Source: Streptosporangium carneum (GTDB lineage: Bacteria; Actinomycetota; Actinomycetes; Streptosporangiales; Streptosporangiaceae). Taken from it: 64,000 nt of DNA. Of this stretch, positions 17,017 to 26,045 are shown in pieces. A program made the translations under genes and the position numbers. The DNA lies in the NCBI RefSeq assembly GCF_027922005.1, contig NZ_BSEV01000012.1:123440-187439 (forward strand). The letters are read 5' to 3'. The stretch's first letter is position 1. Every line of letters begins with the position of its first letter. A model generated the notes under the pieces. It did no database searches. It worked only from the letters and a program-made list of their open reading frames with translations, and was not told where the DNA came from.

Positions 17017-18993
17017 ATGGATGTGAAGGTCAGTGTCGTGGTACCGGTGTACAACCCCGGTGACACCGCCGACGCGTGTATCCGTTCGGTGCTCGAGCAG
17101 TCGATGGCCTCGGAGGAGTACGAGGTCATCTTCGCCGACGACGGGTCGGACGACGGGACCCAGCTGCGCCTCGACGCCGTCGCCGCGAACCGTTCGAACG
17201 TGCGGGTGCTCCACCTCGGGCGGACCGGCTCGCCGATGCGCGGCCGCAACGTCGCGATGGCGGTCGCCAGAGGCGAGTACGTCTACATGCTCGACCAGAC
17301 CGACCGCCTCGAGCGGGTCGCGCTCGAGCGGATGTACGCCCGCGCGGTCGAGACCGACGCCGACATCCTCATCGGGCGGCTGGTCGACGGCCAGTCGCCG
17401 CCGTCCAAGATCTTCGAACGCGACCGGGACCGCGCCGACCTGCTCAAGGACCGGCTGCTCACCCTGCTGACCCCGCACAAGCTCTACCGCAGGGCCTTCC
17501 TGGACGCCGAGGCGCTGGCCTTCGCCGATCCGGGGGGCACCCTGGCGGAGCAGACCTTCGTCGCGAGGGCGTACCTGCGGGCCAAGGTCGTCGCCGTCCT
17601 CGCCGAGCAGGTCTGCTGCCACCTGGGGGAGCGCGCGGAACAGCAGGACAACCCCTACGTCCACGGCGCCGAGCTCCGCGAGCTCCTCGACGTCGTCGAC
17701 TACGAGGTGCCCCCCGGGCGGCGGCGCGACCGGATGTACGCGCACTGGTTCCGCACCGCCGTGCTGCGACGCCTCGCGGGCGCCTCGTTCGTGCTGTCCT
17801 CCAGGGACAGGGCGGCGACCTTCACCACCCTGCGGGAGCTGGTCGTCCAGCGCTTTCCCCCGCGACTCGACCGCTACCTTCCCGTCCACCTGCGCGTCAG
17901 GGCGGCGCTGCTCCGCGCGGGCAGGCTCGACCAGCTCCTGCTGCTCGCCCAGGCGATGCGCGGCACCCGCCTGCGGGCCGAGCTCACCGACCTCCTCTGG
18001 GAGGACGGCGCGTTCACCATGGGGCTCAGCGTGGAGATCGTCCGCGCGGGCGGCGAGCCGGTGCGCTTCGTCCCGCACGGCGAGAACGGCCTGATCTGGC
18101 AGCCTCCCGTCCCCCTCGACGGGACCGCCCTCCCGCCCGAGCTGGCCGACGTCACCCACGCCGCGTCCCGGGCCAGGTTCGAGGTCTACGCCAGGCACGA
18201 GGACACCGGCCTCATCTACTTCCTGCCGGTCGCCTGCTCGATGACGCGCAGCCGCCATCGCAACGGGGTCAGGCTCCAGGTCACCGGAACGGCCAGGCTC
18301 GACGCGGCGACCGCCGCCCTCGGCCACCCGCTGCCCTCCGGGCTCTGGGAGATCCACGTGCGGATGTACGGCGGAGCCGACCAGGCCCGAGCCCGGGTGA
18401 CCGGGTCCCCGCTGAACTGCACGGGGACACTGGCCAACCACTCCGACCGGCTGATCATCCCCTGGTGGTCGGACCTGGGGGAGCTGGGCGTCTGCGTCGA
18501 GCCCCGCTCGTTCGCCGAGTCGATCGTGCTGGTCTCCCCGGGGGCGACGGTCACCCCGCAGCGCGACCACGTCTTCGTCGTCGTGCCCGTGCCGTACGTG
18601 CCGCCCAGCGGCGGGCCCACCGCCGAGCTGGTGCTGCGCAGGGCGACGCGGGGGGAGCACGAGGTCTGCGCGCCCGCGCTGGTCGAGCCGGGGGTGCCGG
18701 GACAGCTCGCGGGGCGGCTGGTCGCCAAGGTCCCGACGCGGCGCGTCTACCGCGAGGGCTTCCTCGCCCCCGGCGACTGGAGGCCGTTCCTGCGGGTCGA
18801 CGACCGGGAGGTCGGGCTCCGCTTCAAGGTCGGGATGAGCTTCGGCGGCAGGGTCGAGGTCCACGCCTCCTCGGCGGCCAGACGGCCCGCGTTCCGCTAC
18901 CCGCTGCTCAAGCGCGTCGCGTTGCGGATCCCGGGAATCCGCAACGCCGTCCGGGTCACCCGGAGCGTGCAGCGGCGCTACATGCCGGGCTGA
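17017..18993 (+). CDS. Family 2 glycosyltransferase with long C-terminal region
   Basis: Protein of 658 aa. The N-terminal GT-A domain (1 to about 240) starts VSVVVPVYNPGDT with FADDGSDDGT. The metal-site position reads YMLDQTDRL, where many GT2 enzymes have a DxD/DDD triad. The middle is helical (about 240-345). The C-terminal third (about 345-640) is beta-rich with repeated segments such as RARFEVYARHEDTGL, resembling domains of teichoic-acid-type glycosyltransferases. There is no signal peptide or clear membrane helix. A cell-envelope polymer is a likely target; donor and acceptor are unknown. Confidence 0.82.
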   Translation: MDVKVSVVVPVYNPGDTADACIRSVLEQSMASEEYEVIFADDGSDDGTQLRLDAVAANRSNVRVLHLGRTGSPMRGRNVAMAVARGEYVYMLDQTDRLERVALERMYARAVETDADILIGRLVDGQSPPSKIFERDRDRADLLKDRLLTLLTPHKLYRRAFLDAEALAFADPGGTLAEQTFVARAYLRAKVVAVLAEQVCCHLGERAEQQDNPYVHGAELRELLDVVDYEVPPGRRRDRMYAHWFRTAVLRRLAGASFVLSSRDRAATFTTLRELVVQRFPPRLDRYLPVHLRVRAALLRAGRLDQLLLLAQAMRGTRLRAELTDLLWEDGAFTMGLSVEIVRAGGEPVRFVPHGENGLIWQPPVPLDGTALPPELADVTHAASRARFEVYARHEDTGLIYFLPVACSMTRSRHRNGVRLQVTGTARLDAATAALGHPLPSGLWEIHVRMYGGADQARARVTGSPLNCTGTLANHSDRLIIPWWSDLGELGVCVEPRSFAESIVLVSPGATVTPQRDHVFVVVPVPYVPPSGGPTAELVLRRATRGEHEVCAPALVEPGVPGQLAGRLVAKVPTRRVYREGFLAPGDWRPFLRVDDREVGLRFKVGMSFGGRVEVHASSAARRPAFRYPLLKRVALRIPGIRNAVRVTRSVQRRYMPG

Positions 18994-19108
18994 CGCGCGT
19001 GCCGTCCCGCCGGTCCCGCGCCGCCGCCCCGTGCCCCACGAGGGCCGTCCGGCTGTCCCCGCGCCGCCGCCTGCCCCGCCCGCCCCGTGCTCCACGGAGG
19101 CGCGCGGG

Positions 19109-21073
19109 TCACCGGCCGCTGAGCCTGTGCAGCCGCAGGGCGAGCTGGACCTCCAGGGCCCTGTCAGGGGCCTGCCAGCCGGGGCCGAGGAGTTGTGCGA
19201 CCCGTTCGAGGCGCTGGGTGACGGTGTTGACGTGGATGTGCAGGGCCTCGGCCGTACGGGAGAGCGAACCCTTCGTGCCGAAGTACGCGGTGAGCGTGCG
19301 CACCAGCGCGGTGCCCCTGCGGGCGTCGTAGTCGAGCACGGGGCCGAGGGTCGAGGACAGGAACGCCTCGAGGTCGCGTCCCTCGCCGACGAGCAGCCCG
19401 ACGAAGCCCAGCTCGGCGGCGCTCGCGCCGTCTCCGGCCCTGCCCAGGGCGATGAGCGCGTCCGCGCAGCGCCGTGCCTCCCTGTGGGCCGCGCCGACCC
19501 CGGCGGGACCGCGCACGGGACCGCAGGCGCCCGCGGTCGCGGGGTGGCCGAGGGAGGCGCTCAGCTCGGCCGCCACACGCCTGGCGAGCTTTCCGGGGTC
19601 GTCGCCGGGCAGCAGCAGCACCACCTCGTCCCCGCGCTGGGCGGCGAGACCGTGGTTCAGCGCGGCCTGGGAGGAGGCCCAGAAGCCCGCGCGTTCGCGC
19701 CCCTCTCCGTGGCGGGCGACGACGACCACGTGGGCGTCGTCCAGCTCGACGCCGACCCGCCTGGCCCGTTCGGCCAGGCCGTCCAGGGCGGGACGGGAGA
19801 TCAGGTCGTCGAGCAACTCGCCCCTGACCCGTCCCTCGGCCTCGGCCACCGTGCGGCGGAACAGCAACAGCAGGGCGGTGACCAGCGCGGCCCGTTCGAG
19901 GATGCGCTGGTCGGTGTCCGCGACCCGCTCCTCCGCCCGCAGCACGAGCGTGCACAGCGGCTCCGCGCCCACGTCGACCGACGCGACGAGCAGGTTCCCC
20001 CTCCTGACGGTACGGCCGAGCGCCCTGGACGACCGCGCCGCCTCCGCGACCACGGCCGCGACCGTGGCGCGTCCCCTCCGGCCGCCGCCCCCGCCCCTGC
20101 CCGTTCCCTCGCCCGTGTTCCCTGACCGGCTCCCGGGCCCCCGGGCGGGCAGGCCCGCCTCAAGCTCGGCCGCGTCCCCGGCGATCGGCCGCCCCGCGTC
20201 GTCCAGCACGACGAGCGCGCCGCCGAGCACCTCGGTGACCACGGCGGCGACGTCCTCGATCCCGCCGCCGCGCAGCACCAGCCCGGCCATCCGGTCGTGC
20301 GCGAGCGCCGCCCGCTCGACGGCGCTGCTGCGCGCGCTCGCCTGCAGGTTGGCCTCGCTGAGCTCCTCCAGGGCGTTCCTGGTCTCCTGCAGCAGCCTGG
20401 CGTTGTCGATCGCCACCGCCGCGTGCGCGGCCAGCGAGCCGAGAAGCACCACCTCGTCCTGGGTGAAGGGACGCACACTCCGGTTGGCCGCGAACAGCAC
20501 CCCGATGACCCGCGTGCCGAGCTTGAGCGGCACGCCCAGGATGGCGACCAGCCCCTCCTCGATCACGGCCTCGTCGATGTCCGCCTTGTGGCGGAAGCGC
20601 TCGTCGGCGAAGTAGTCCGCCGTCGAGTACGGCGTGGCGGTCTGGGCGACCAGCCCGCCCAGGCCCGCGCCCATGGCCAGCCTGAGCGCCCTGAACTTGG
20701 CCGAGACCGAGCCGTCCGTCACCCGCATCCAGGTGTCGCCGCGCTCGGGGTCGTGCAGCGTCATGTAGGCGGCGTCCGTGCCCAGGAGCTGCCGTGCCCG
20801 GCGCACGATGGCCTCGAGCACCGCGTCCAGGTCCCGCAGCCCGGCCAGGTCGCCCGCGGTGTCGAACAGCGCCGACAGCTCGGCCTCGCGCCTGGCCCTG
20901 CGCCGCAGCAGCGCCCGCACCCGCAGCGCGGCGAGCTTGGCCTCCTCCAGCTCGGCCAGCGTCGCCGCGTCCGCCCCCGCGGCTCTCGCCGCCAGGACGG
21001 GCCCCTCGAACTCGGCCGCTGAGGCCTCCCTGGCCAGTAGTTCGAGGAAGACCCGCGTGCTCATGACGTCCAT
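19109..21073 (-). CDS. GAF-domain PucR-family transcriptional regulator
   Basis: Protein of 654 aa. An N-terminal helical region precedes a GAF domain (about 75-230: LLGTDAAYMTLHDPERGDTW, IGVLFAANRSVRPFTQDEV), a long middle region with a second GAF-like or PucR GGDEF-like part (LDDAHVVVVARHGEG), and a C-terminal PucR HTH (LVRTLTAYFGTKGSLSRTAE, then ALHIHVNTVTQRLERV). The ATG at 21073 is preceded by AGGCGGG. It lies 17 bp after the 3-hydroxybutyrate dehydrogenase gene on the same strand, so the two are probably cotranscribed and the regulator may respond to 3-hydroxybutyrate metabolism. Confidence 0.85.
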   Translation of the reverse strand: MDVMSTRVFLELLAREASAAEFEGPVLAARAAGADAATLAELEEAKLAALRVRALLRRRARREAELSALFDTAGDLAGLRDLDAVLEAIVRRARQLLGTDAAYMTLHDPERGDTWMRVTDGSVSAKFRALRLAMGAGLGGLVAQTATPYSTADYFADERFRHKADIDEAVIEEGLVAILGVPLKLGTRVIGVLFAANRSVRPFTQDEVVLLGSLAAHAAVAIDNARLLQETRNALEELSEANLQASARSSAVERAALAHDRMAGLVLRGGGIEDVAAVVTEVLGGALVVLDDAGRPIAGDAAELEAGLPARGPGSRSGNTGEGTGRGGGGGRRGRATVAAVVAEAARSSRALGRTVRRGNLLVASVDVGAEPLCTLVLRAEERVADTDQRILERAALVTALLLLFRRTVAEAEGRVRGELLDDLISRPALDGLAERARRVGVELDDAHVVVVARHGEGRERAGFWASSQAALNHGLAAQRGDEVVLLLPGDDPGKLARRVAAELSASLGHPATAGACGPVRGPAGVGAAHREARRCADALIALGRAGDGASAAELGFVGLLVGEGRDLEAFLSSTLGPVLDYDARRGTALVRTLTAYFGTKGSLSRTAEALHIHVNTVTQRLERVAQLLGPGWQAPDRALEVQLALRLHRLSGR

Positions 21074-21090
21074 TGTCCCGCCTGGCGGGA

Positions 21091-21837
21091 TCAGCGAGCC
21101 GTCCAGCCTCCGTCGACGGGCAGGGACGCCCCCGTGACGAACGAGCCGTGCGGCCCGCACAGGTAGGCGACCAGCTCGGCCACCTCCTCCGGATCGATCA
21201 GCCGCTTGATCGCGGCGGGAGCGAGCATGATCCGTTCGACGACCTCGTCCCCGCCGACGCCGTGGCTTCTGGCCTGGTCCTCGATCTGGTTCTCCACCAG
21301 GGGAGTGCGGACGTAGGCGGGGTTCACGCAGTTGGAGGTGACGCCGTGCGCGGCCCCCTCGAGGGCGATGACCTTCGACAGCCCCTCGAGGGCGTGCTTG
21401 GCGGTGACGTAGGCCGACTTGTACGGCGAGGCACGCAGGCCGTGGACCGAGGAGACGTTGACGATCCGCCCCCAGCCTCGCTCGTACATGCCCGGCAGCA
21501 CCGACCTGACCAGCAGGAACGGCGCCTCGACCATGACCTTGAGCATGGTGGCGAAGACCTCGGGAGGGAAGTCCTCGATCGGCGCGACGTGCTGGAACCC
21601 GGCGTTGTTCACCACGACGTCCACGTCCGAGGGGATCGCGGCCACGAAGCCGGGCGACGACAGGTCCGCGACCACCGGCGTCCCGGCGATCTCCTTCGCC
21701 GCCTCCGCCGCGGCGTCGGCGTCCACGTCGACCACGAACACGTGCGCCCCCGCGGCGGCGAGCCGGCGCGCGCAGGCACGCCCGATCCCGCTGCCCGCTC
21801 CCGTCACCACGGCTCGCCGTCCGGCCAGATCAGTCAT
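21091..21837 (-). CDS. bdhA: 3-hydroxybutyrate dehydrogenase (SDR family)
   Basis: NAD-dependent oxidation of D-3-hydroxybutyrate to acetoacetate, used in polyhydroxybutyrate or ketone-body breakdown. Protein of 248 aa with a classical SDR fold: the cofactor motif TGAGSGIG, NNAGFQHVAP, the active-site Ser in VSSVHG, and Tyr/Lys in SAYVTAKHA. The HVAPIEDFPPE and SPYKSAYVTAKHALEG stretches are characteristic of bdh enzymes. The ATG at 21837 is preferred over an in-frame TTG at 21855. It is the first gene of a pair with the PucR/GAF regulator. Confidence 0.88.
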   Translation of the reverse strand: MTDLAGRRAVVTGAGSGIGRACARRLAAAGAHVFVVDVDADAAAEAAKEIAGTPVVADLSSPGFVAAIPSDVDVVVNNAGFQHVAPIEDFPPEVFATMLKVMVEAPFLLVRSVLPGMYERGWGRIVNVSSVHGLRASPYKSAYVTAKHALEGLSKVIALEGAAHGVTSNCVNPAYVRTPLVENQIEDQARSHGVGGDEVVERIMLAPAAIKRLIDPEEVAELVAYLCGPHGSFVTGASLPVDGGWTAR

Positions 21838-22061
21838 GACGTCGAATCTAGGCAATGACCCAGATCACATCCCATGTCGCCCCCGACACACTCCGCCTCC
21901 GGCCTGTGCGCCGCCCGGGACGGCCCGCCCGGCCGCGGGGCCGGGTCCGTGCCTCCTTCCAGGAGGGCAGGCGGACCTCCCGGGAGAGACTCAACGAGCC
22001 CCGGGAGGTTCCGGAAGGTCTCGGTGGATCTCCCGGGAGGGGAGGTTCCGGCGGACGGGGT

Positions 22062-22084
22062 GACTCTCCCGCGGAGGGAGAGTC
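22062..22084 (-). terminator. Terminator of the fumC-tautomerase operon
   Basis: A perfect 9-bp stem (GACTCTCCC / GGGAGAGTC) with a GCGGA loop lies 15 bp beyond the tautomerase stop. Other CTCCCGGGAG inverted words surround it. The spacer 21838-22061 has no gene. Confidence 0.7.
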
Positions 22085-22099
22085 CAGCTCGTGCGGCGC

Positions 22100-22486
22100 T
22101 CAGACGGTGACCGGGTAGGTCAGCGCGAGCTCGTCGCCGGGCAGGCCGCGGATGCCCCAGTTGACCTGCGGAGACTCCATGATCACAATTTCCAGGTCCT
22201 CGGCGGGGAGGTCGAGCTCCTCCTGCGCCCTGGCGAACAGGGTGCGGATCAGGTCACGTTTGGCCTGGTCCGACCTGCCCTGGAAACAGATGATCTCCAC
22301 GATCAGGTAGCGCTCGCCACGCTGCGGGCAGACGAAGTCCTCGGCGTCCAGCAGCAGGAAGCGGTGGAACCGCTTGTCGGCGGGCAGCCGCCACACCTCG
22401 GTGAGGCAGCCCTGCACGGTGTCGGAGATCTCCTGGCGTCTTTCCGACCAGACGTCGCGGCGGCCGTAGAACTTGATCTGAGTCAT
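22100..22486 (-). CDS. Tautomerase family protein
   Basis: Small enzyme-like protein of 128 aa in the tautomerase/MIF superfamily (Tautomerase_2 type): [20 protein letters not shown], then [15 protein letters not shown] and [20 protein letters not shown]. The usual catalytic Pro directly after Met is not present at the annotated start (MTQIKFYG), so the mechanism is uncertain. Its ATG overlaps the fumC stop (ATGA), so translation is coupled and some link with C4-dicarboxylate metabolism is possible. The substrate is unknown. Confidence 0.8.
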   Translation of the reverse strand: MTQIKFYGRRDVWSERRQEISDTVQGCLTEVWRLPADKRFHRFLLLDAEDFVCPQRGERYLIVEIICFQGRSDQAKRDLIRTLFARAQEELDLPAEDLEIVIMESPQVNWGIRGLPGDELALTYPVTV

Positions 22487-23904
22487 GATCCGGATCCTCC
22501 CAAGCGATCTCCCTGGGAGGGCGGCCGGGTCATGGAGAGCACGTCCAGCAGGGCGTCGAGCTGCTCCTCCGTCAGGACGCCGTTGGCGACGTGGCCGCGC
22601 TCGACGACGATCTCCCTGATGGTCCTGCGCTCGGCCAGGGCCTGCTTGGCTATCTTGGCGGCCTCCTCGTACCCGACGTGCCGGTTGAGCGGCGTGACGA
22701 TCGAGGGGGACGACTCGGCGTACTCCAGCAGGCGGTCGGCGTTGGCGGTGATGCCGTGGACGCACCGGTCGGCGAGCAGCCGGGAGACGTTGGCGAGCAG
22801 CCGGACGGACTCCAGCACGTTGCGGGCGATGACGGGAAGTCCCACGTTCAGCTCGAAGTTGCCGGAGGCTCCGGCGAAGGCGATGGCCGCGTCGTTCCCG
22901 ATGACCTGGGCGGCGACCATGCACACGGCCTCGGGGATGACCGGGTTGACCTTGCCGGGCATGATCGACGACCCCGGCTGAAGGTCGGGGAGGTTGATCT
23001 CGCCGAGCCCGGCCCTGGGCCCCGAGCCCATCCAGCGGAGATCGTTGGCAATCTTGTTGAGGGAGACGGCGACCGTGCGGAGCTGGCCCGACAGCTCCAC
23101 CACGGCGTCCCGCGCGCTCTGGGCCTCGAAGTGGTCGGGAGCCTCGGAGAACGGCAGCCCGGTGGCCTCCCTGAGCTTCTCGATGACCTTGGCCGCGAAG
23201 CCGGGCGGAGTGTTGATCCCGGTCCCGACGGCCGTGCCGCCCAGGGGGAGCTGGACCAGGTGGGGGATCGAGCCGCGCACCCGGGAGATGGCGTTGTCGA
23301 TCTGGGTCGCGTAACCGCCGAACTCCTGGCCGAGTGTCACCGGGGTGGCGTCCATCAGGTGCGTGCGGCCCGCCTTGACCACGTTCTCGAACTGCGTCGA
23401 CTTGTTCCTGAGCGCGGTGGCCAGGTGCCGCAGGGAGGGAATCAGATGGTAGGTCACCTCGGTCGCGGCGGCGACGTGGATCGAGGTGGGGAACACGTCG
23501 TTCGAGGACTGCGAGGCGTTGACATGGTCGTTGGGGTGGACGGGGCGGCCCAGGCGCTCCTCGGCGAGAGTGGCGATCACCTCGTTGGCGTTCATGTTCG
23601 AGGAGGTGCCGGAGCCGGTCTGGAAGACGTCGACGGGGAACTCGCCGTCCCACTCGTTCTCCGCCACGTCCGTCGCGGCCTCGGCGATCGCCTCGGCCAT
23701 CTCCTTCTCGAGCACCCCCAGTTCGGCGTTGACCTCGGCCGCGACCGCCTTGATCAGGCCGAGCGCGGCGATGTGCGGGCTCTCCAGGCCACGTCCTGAG
23801 ACGGGAAAGTTCTCCACGGCCCGCTGGGTCTGCGCCCGCCACTTCGCGCTCGCGGGAACCCGCACGTCACCCATCGAGTCATGTTCGATCCGATACTCGC
23901 TCAT
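22483..23904 (-). CDS. fumC: Fumarate hydratase class II
   Basis: Reversible hydration of fumarate to (S)-malate in the TCA cycle by the oxygen-stable, iron-free tetrameric enzyme. Protein of 473 aa. Signatures: [27 protein letters not shown], the superfamily motif [12 protein letters not shown], and the catalytic region [15 protein letters not shown]. The ATG at 23904 starts [14 protein letters not shown], as in the family. A second, class I fumarase gene lies 5 kb away, giving oxygen- and iron-independent backup. It is cotranscribed with the tautomerase gene. Confidence 0.97.
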   Translation of the reverse strand: MSEYRIEHDSMGDVRVPASAKWRAQTQRAVENFPVSGRGLESPHIAALGLIKAVAAEVNAELGVLEKEMAEAIAEAATDVAENEWDGEFPVDVFQTGSGTSSNMNANEVIATLAEERLGRPVHPNDHVNASQSSNDVFPTSIHVAAATEVTYHLIPSLRHLATALRNKSTQFENVVKAGRTHLMDATPVTLGQEFGGYATQIDNAISRVRGSIPHLVQLPLGGTAVGTGINTPPGFAAKVIEKLREATGLPFSEAPDHFEAQSARDAVVELSGQLRTVAVSLNKIANDLRWMGSGPRAGLGEINLPDLQPGSSIMPGKVNPVIPEAVCMVAAQVIGNDAAIAFAGASGNFELNVGLPVIARNVLESVRLLANVSRLLADRCVHGITANADRLLEYAESSPSIVTPLNRHVGYEEAAKIAKQALAERRTIREIVVERGHVANGVLTEEQLDALLDVLSMTRPPSQGDRLGGSGS

Positions 23905-23936
23905 GGATCCAGTCTGCGTCCTGCCCGCCGAACCCC

Positions 23937-24081
23937 GGATCCACCCCGGCGATCCGCTCCCCGGCTTCGGTCTGTGTCCTGTGGGGTGGGTCTCGGGTCT
24001 GTTCGGGGGCGTTTCCCGCTGGGGGGCTGTGTTCCGCCCGTGAGCTCGGATCCGCCCCGGCGATCTGTTTCCCGGCTTCGG
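23937..24081. repeat. Direct repeat of 34 bp in the spacer upstream of fumC
   Basis: Copies at 23937-23970 and 24048-24081 share GGATCC, CCCCGGCGATC and CCCGGCTTCGG, with four mismatches by eye. The whole gene-free spacer is 23905-24276. It consists of GC-rich degenerate sequence, this repeat, an 8-bp triplet repeat and a terminator. Confidence 0.75.
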
Positions 24082-24206
24082 CGTCCCGGTGTCGGGCGCG
24101 GGGCGGAGTGCCTTCTCCGTCGTGTCGGAGTGCTTCGTGGCGCCGGTGCGGCGAGGGGGGACGTGGGCCTGATCGGCGCCGATGGGCGGCGCGCGGCCGG
24201 GAGGGG

Positions 24207-24230
24207 CATGACGGCATGACGGCATGACGG
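24207..24230. repeat. CATGACGG tandem repeat, three copies
   Basis: Three perfect 8-bp units abut the terminator hairpin downstream of the first kinase gene. This is likely slippage DNA with no coding role. Confidence 0.85.
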
Positions 24231-24264
24231 GTCGCGGTGTCCGGAGCCGGACGCCGCGACCCGT
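24227..24264 (-). terminator. Terminator of the kinase operon
   Basis: ACGGGTCGCGG (24227-24237) pairs perfectly with CCGCGACCCGT (24254-24264), and the inner GTCCG/CGGAC extends the stem. It lies 12 bp beyond the kinase stop on the minus strand. Confidence 0.8.
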
Positions 24265-24276
24265 CGTCGAGGTCTG

Positions 24277-26010
24277 TCAGCCGGTGAGGGCCGAGACCGC
24301 CAGGATGACGATCACCACGAGGGCGAGGGCCGCGATTCCCATGAGGACGAGCACGCCGACGCGGCTCTTGGCGGGGGCGGGCCGCTGGCCGTTCTGGGCG
24401 GGCCCGCCGTTCTGGCCCGCGATCGCGAACAGGTCGGTTCCCAGGCCGGGATGGTTCGGGAGGCCTCCGGGAGTGCCCGCCGGCTGCCACGGACCCTGTG
24501 GCGCTCCCTGCGGCCCTCCGAAGCCGCCAGGCGGGCCGTCGGGCGACGCGCCGACCGGACCCGCGGGCTGCCGTGCCATCGGCGCTCCCGGCCCCTGGGG
24601 GAACGCGTGCGGCGCCGTGTCCGCGTATCCCGGACCTCCCGCAGGGGGGAATCCTGGCCCCTGGGCCGCCTGGGGGCCCGGGGACGTCACGTTCGGCTGG
24701 GCGGGCCGCCCGGCCACCGGTGTGCCGAGCCCCGTGGGGCCGGAGGAGCCGCGCGGTCCGGCGACCGGCCTGTCAGGGCGCACGCCCGTCGGCGAGGCGC
24801 CCGCCCTCGAGGCGGGGGCCGCGACCGGGGGCGCGGGAGGCTCGGCGGGCGCGCCGGGTCCCGGGGGCAGCCTGAGGCCGCCCTTCGGGCGGATGACCAG
24901 CACCGTGCGATCGGCGTCGAACTCCTCGTCCGCCTCCTGCGCGCTCTCGGGCCCTGACGGCTTCGCGGGCGCCGACGGCTTCGCAGCCCCTGACGGCTTC
25001 GTAACCTCTGACGGCTTCGCGGACTCCGCGGCGGCGTCCTTCGCGCCCTCGGACGCGGCACGTCGCTCCGCGGGCGCCGACGTCTGTTCCGTGGACGCCG
25101 ACGTCTGCTTCGCGGCGGCGGGAGCGGACGCGGTGGATCCGGTGGACCCGGCCGGGGCGGAGGGAGTCGGGGCGGGGGTGGCGGACGACGGGGTGTCCGC
25201 CACGGTCCTGAGCATCGCGATCGCCTGGGCGAGCGACGGCCGTGCTCTGTGGTCCCTTTCGAGGAGTTGCTCGAGCGCCGGGCGCAGCGGTCCCGCCTGG
25301 GTCGGCGGGTCGGCCTTGTCGGTCATCAGCGCGGCCAGCGTCTCGGCGACCGAGGAGCGCTCGTAGGCGGGGCGGCCCTCGACCGCGAAGTACAGCGTGG
25401 CCCCGAGCGACCACAGGTCGGACTCGGGCCCGGTGTGCTCCCCCCTGGCCCGCTCGGGCGCCGTGTAGCCGGGGGAGCCGATCACCATGCCGGTCTTGGT
25501 GAGGCTGGTGTCCCCTTCGGCCTTGGCGATGCCGAAGTCGGTGAGCACCACCCGTCCGCTCTCGGTGATCAGCACGTTGCCGGGTTTGACGTCGCGATGG
25601 AGCACGCCCTGGTCGTGGGCGGCGCGCAGCGCTCCCAGAAGGTCCACCCCGATCTCGGCGACGAGCCTGGGCGGCAGCGGCCCCTCCTCCTCGATCACCT
25701 GCTCCAGGGAGCGCGCCTGCACGAGCTCCATGATGATCCACGGGCTGCCGTCCTCGACGATCGCGTCGTGAACGGTGGCCACGGAGGGATGGCTGATGCG
25801 GGCAGCCGTACGACCCTCACGGATCATGCGCTCCCGAAGTTCGGCGCGTTGTGCCTCGCTGAGCCCGGGTTCCTGACGGATCTCTTTGATCGCGACCTCG
25901 CGGCCGAGGGAACGGTCGTGGGCACGCCAAACCGTGCCCATCGTCCCCCGGCCGAGCGGTGCGATCAGCTCGTAGCGGTCAGCGAGCACGCGCGTCTGCT
26001 GTTCCGGCAT
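24277..26010 (-). CDS. Membrane-anchored Ser/Thr protein kinase (PknB type)
   Basis: Protein of 577 aa. The kinase domain (about 13-265) shows the Gly loop LGRGTMGTVW, Lys42 in VAIKEI, the catalytic loop HRDVKPGNVL, DFG, and the activation loop TKTGMVIGSPGYTAPE. A Pro/Ala/Lys-rich linker of about 280 residues (with repeated EVTKPSGAAKPSAPAKPSG-like units) leads to a C-terminal transmembrane helix (about 552-574) and almost no extracellular part, so it lacks a PASTA or other sensor domain. It follows the paralogous kinase gene by 35 bp and is probably cotranscribed with it. Confidence 0.93.
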   Translation of the reverse strand: MPEQQTRVLADRYELIAPLGRGTMGTVWRAHDRSLGREVAIKEIRQEPGLSEAQRAELRERMIREGRTAARISHPSVATVHDAIVEDGSPWIIMELVQARSLEQVIEEEGPLPPRLVAEIGVDLLGALRAAHDQGVLHRDVKPGNVLITESGRVVLTDFGIAKAEGDTSLTKTGMVIGSPGYTAPERARGEHTGPESDLWSLGATLYFAVEGRPAYERSSVAETLAALMTDKADPPTQAGPLRPALEQLLERDHRARPSLAQAIAMLRTVADTPSSATPAPTPSAPAGSTGSTASAPAAAKQTSASTEQTSAPAERRAASEGAKDAAAESAKPSEVTKPSGAAKPSAPAKPSGPESAQEADEEFDADRTVLVIRPKGGLRLPPGPGAPAEPPAPPVAAPASRAGASPTGVRPDRPVAGPRGSSGPTGLGTPVAGRPAQPNVTSPGPQAAQGPGFPPAGGPGYADTAPHAFPQGPGAPMARQPAGPVGASPDGPPGGFGGPQGAPQGPWQPAGTPGGLPNHPGLGTDLFAIAGQNGGPAQNGQRPAPAKSRVGVLVLMGIAALALVVIVILAVSALTG

Positions 26011-26045
26011 GAGAAGAAGATAGCGATTCTTTCTTGAAGCTCGCT

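Noticed and set aside
16294-19095. 933-codon open frame on the minus strand
   Set aside because: Antisense to the transglycosylase and the glycosyltransferase genes, with no domain or RBS.
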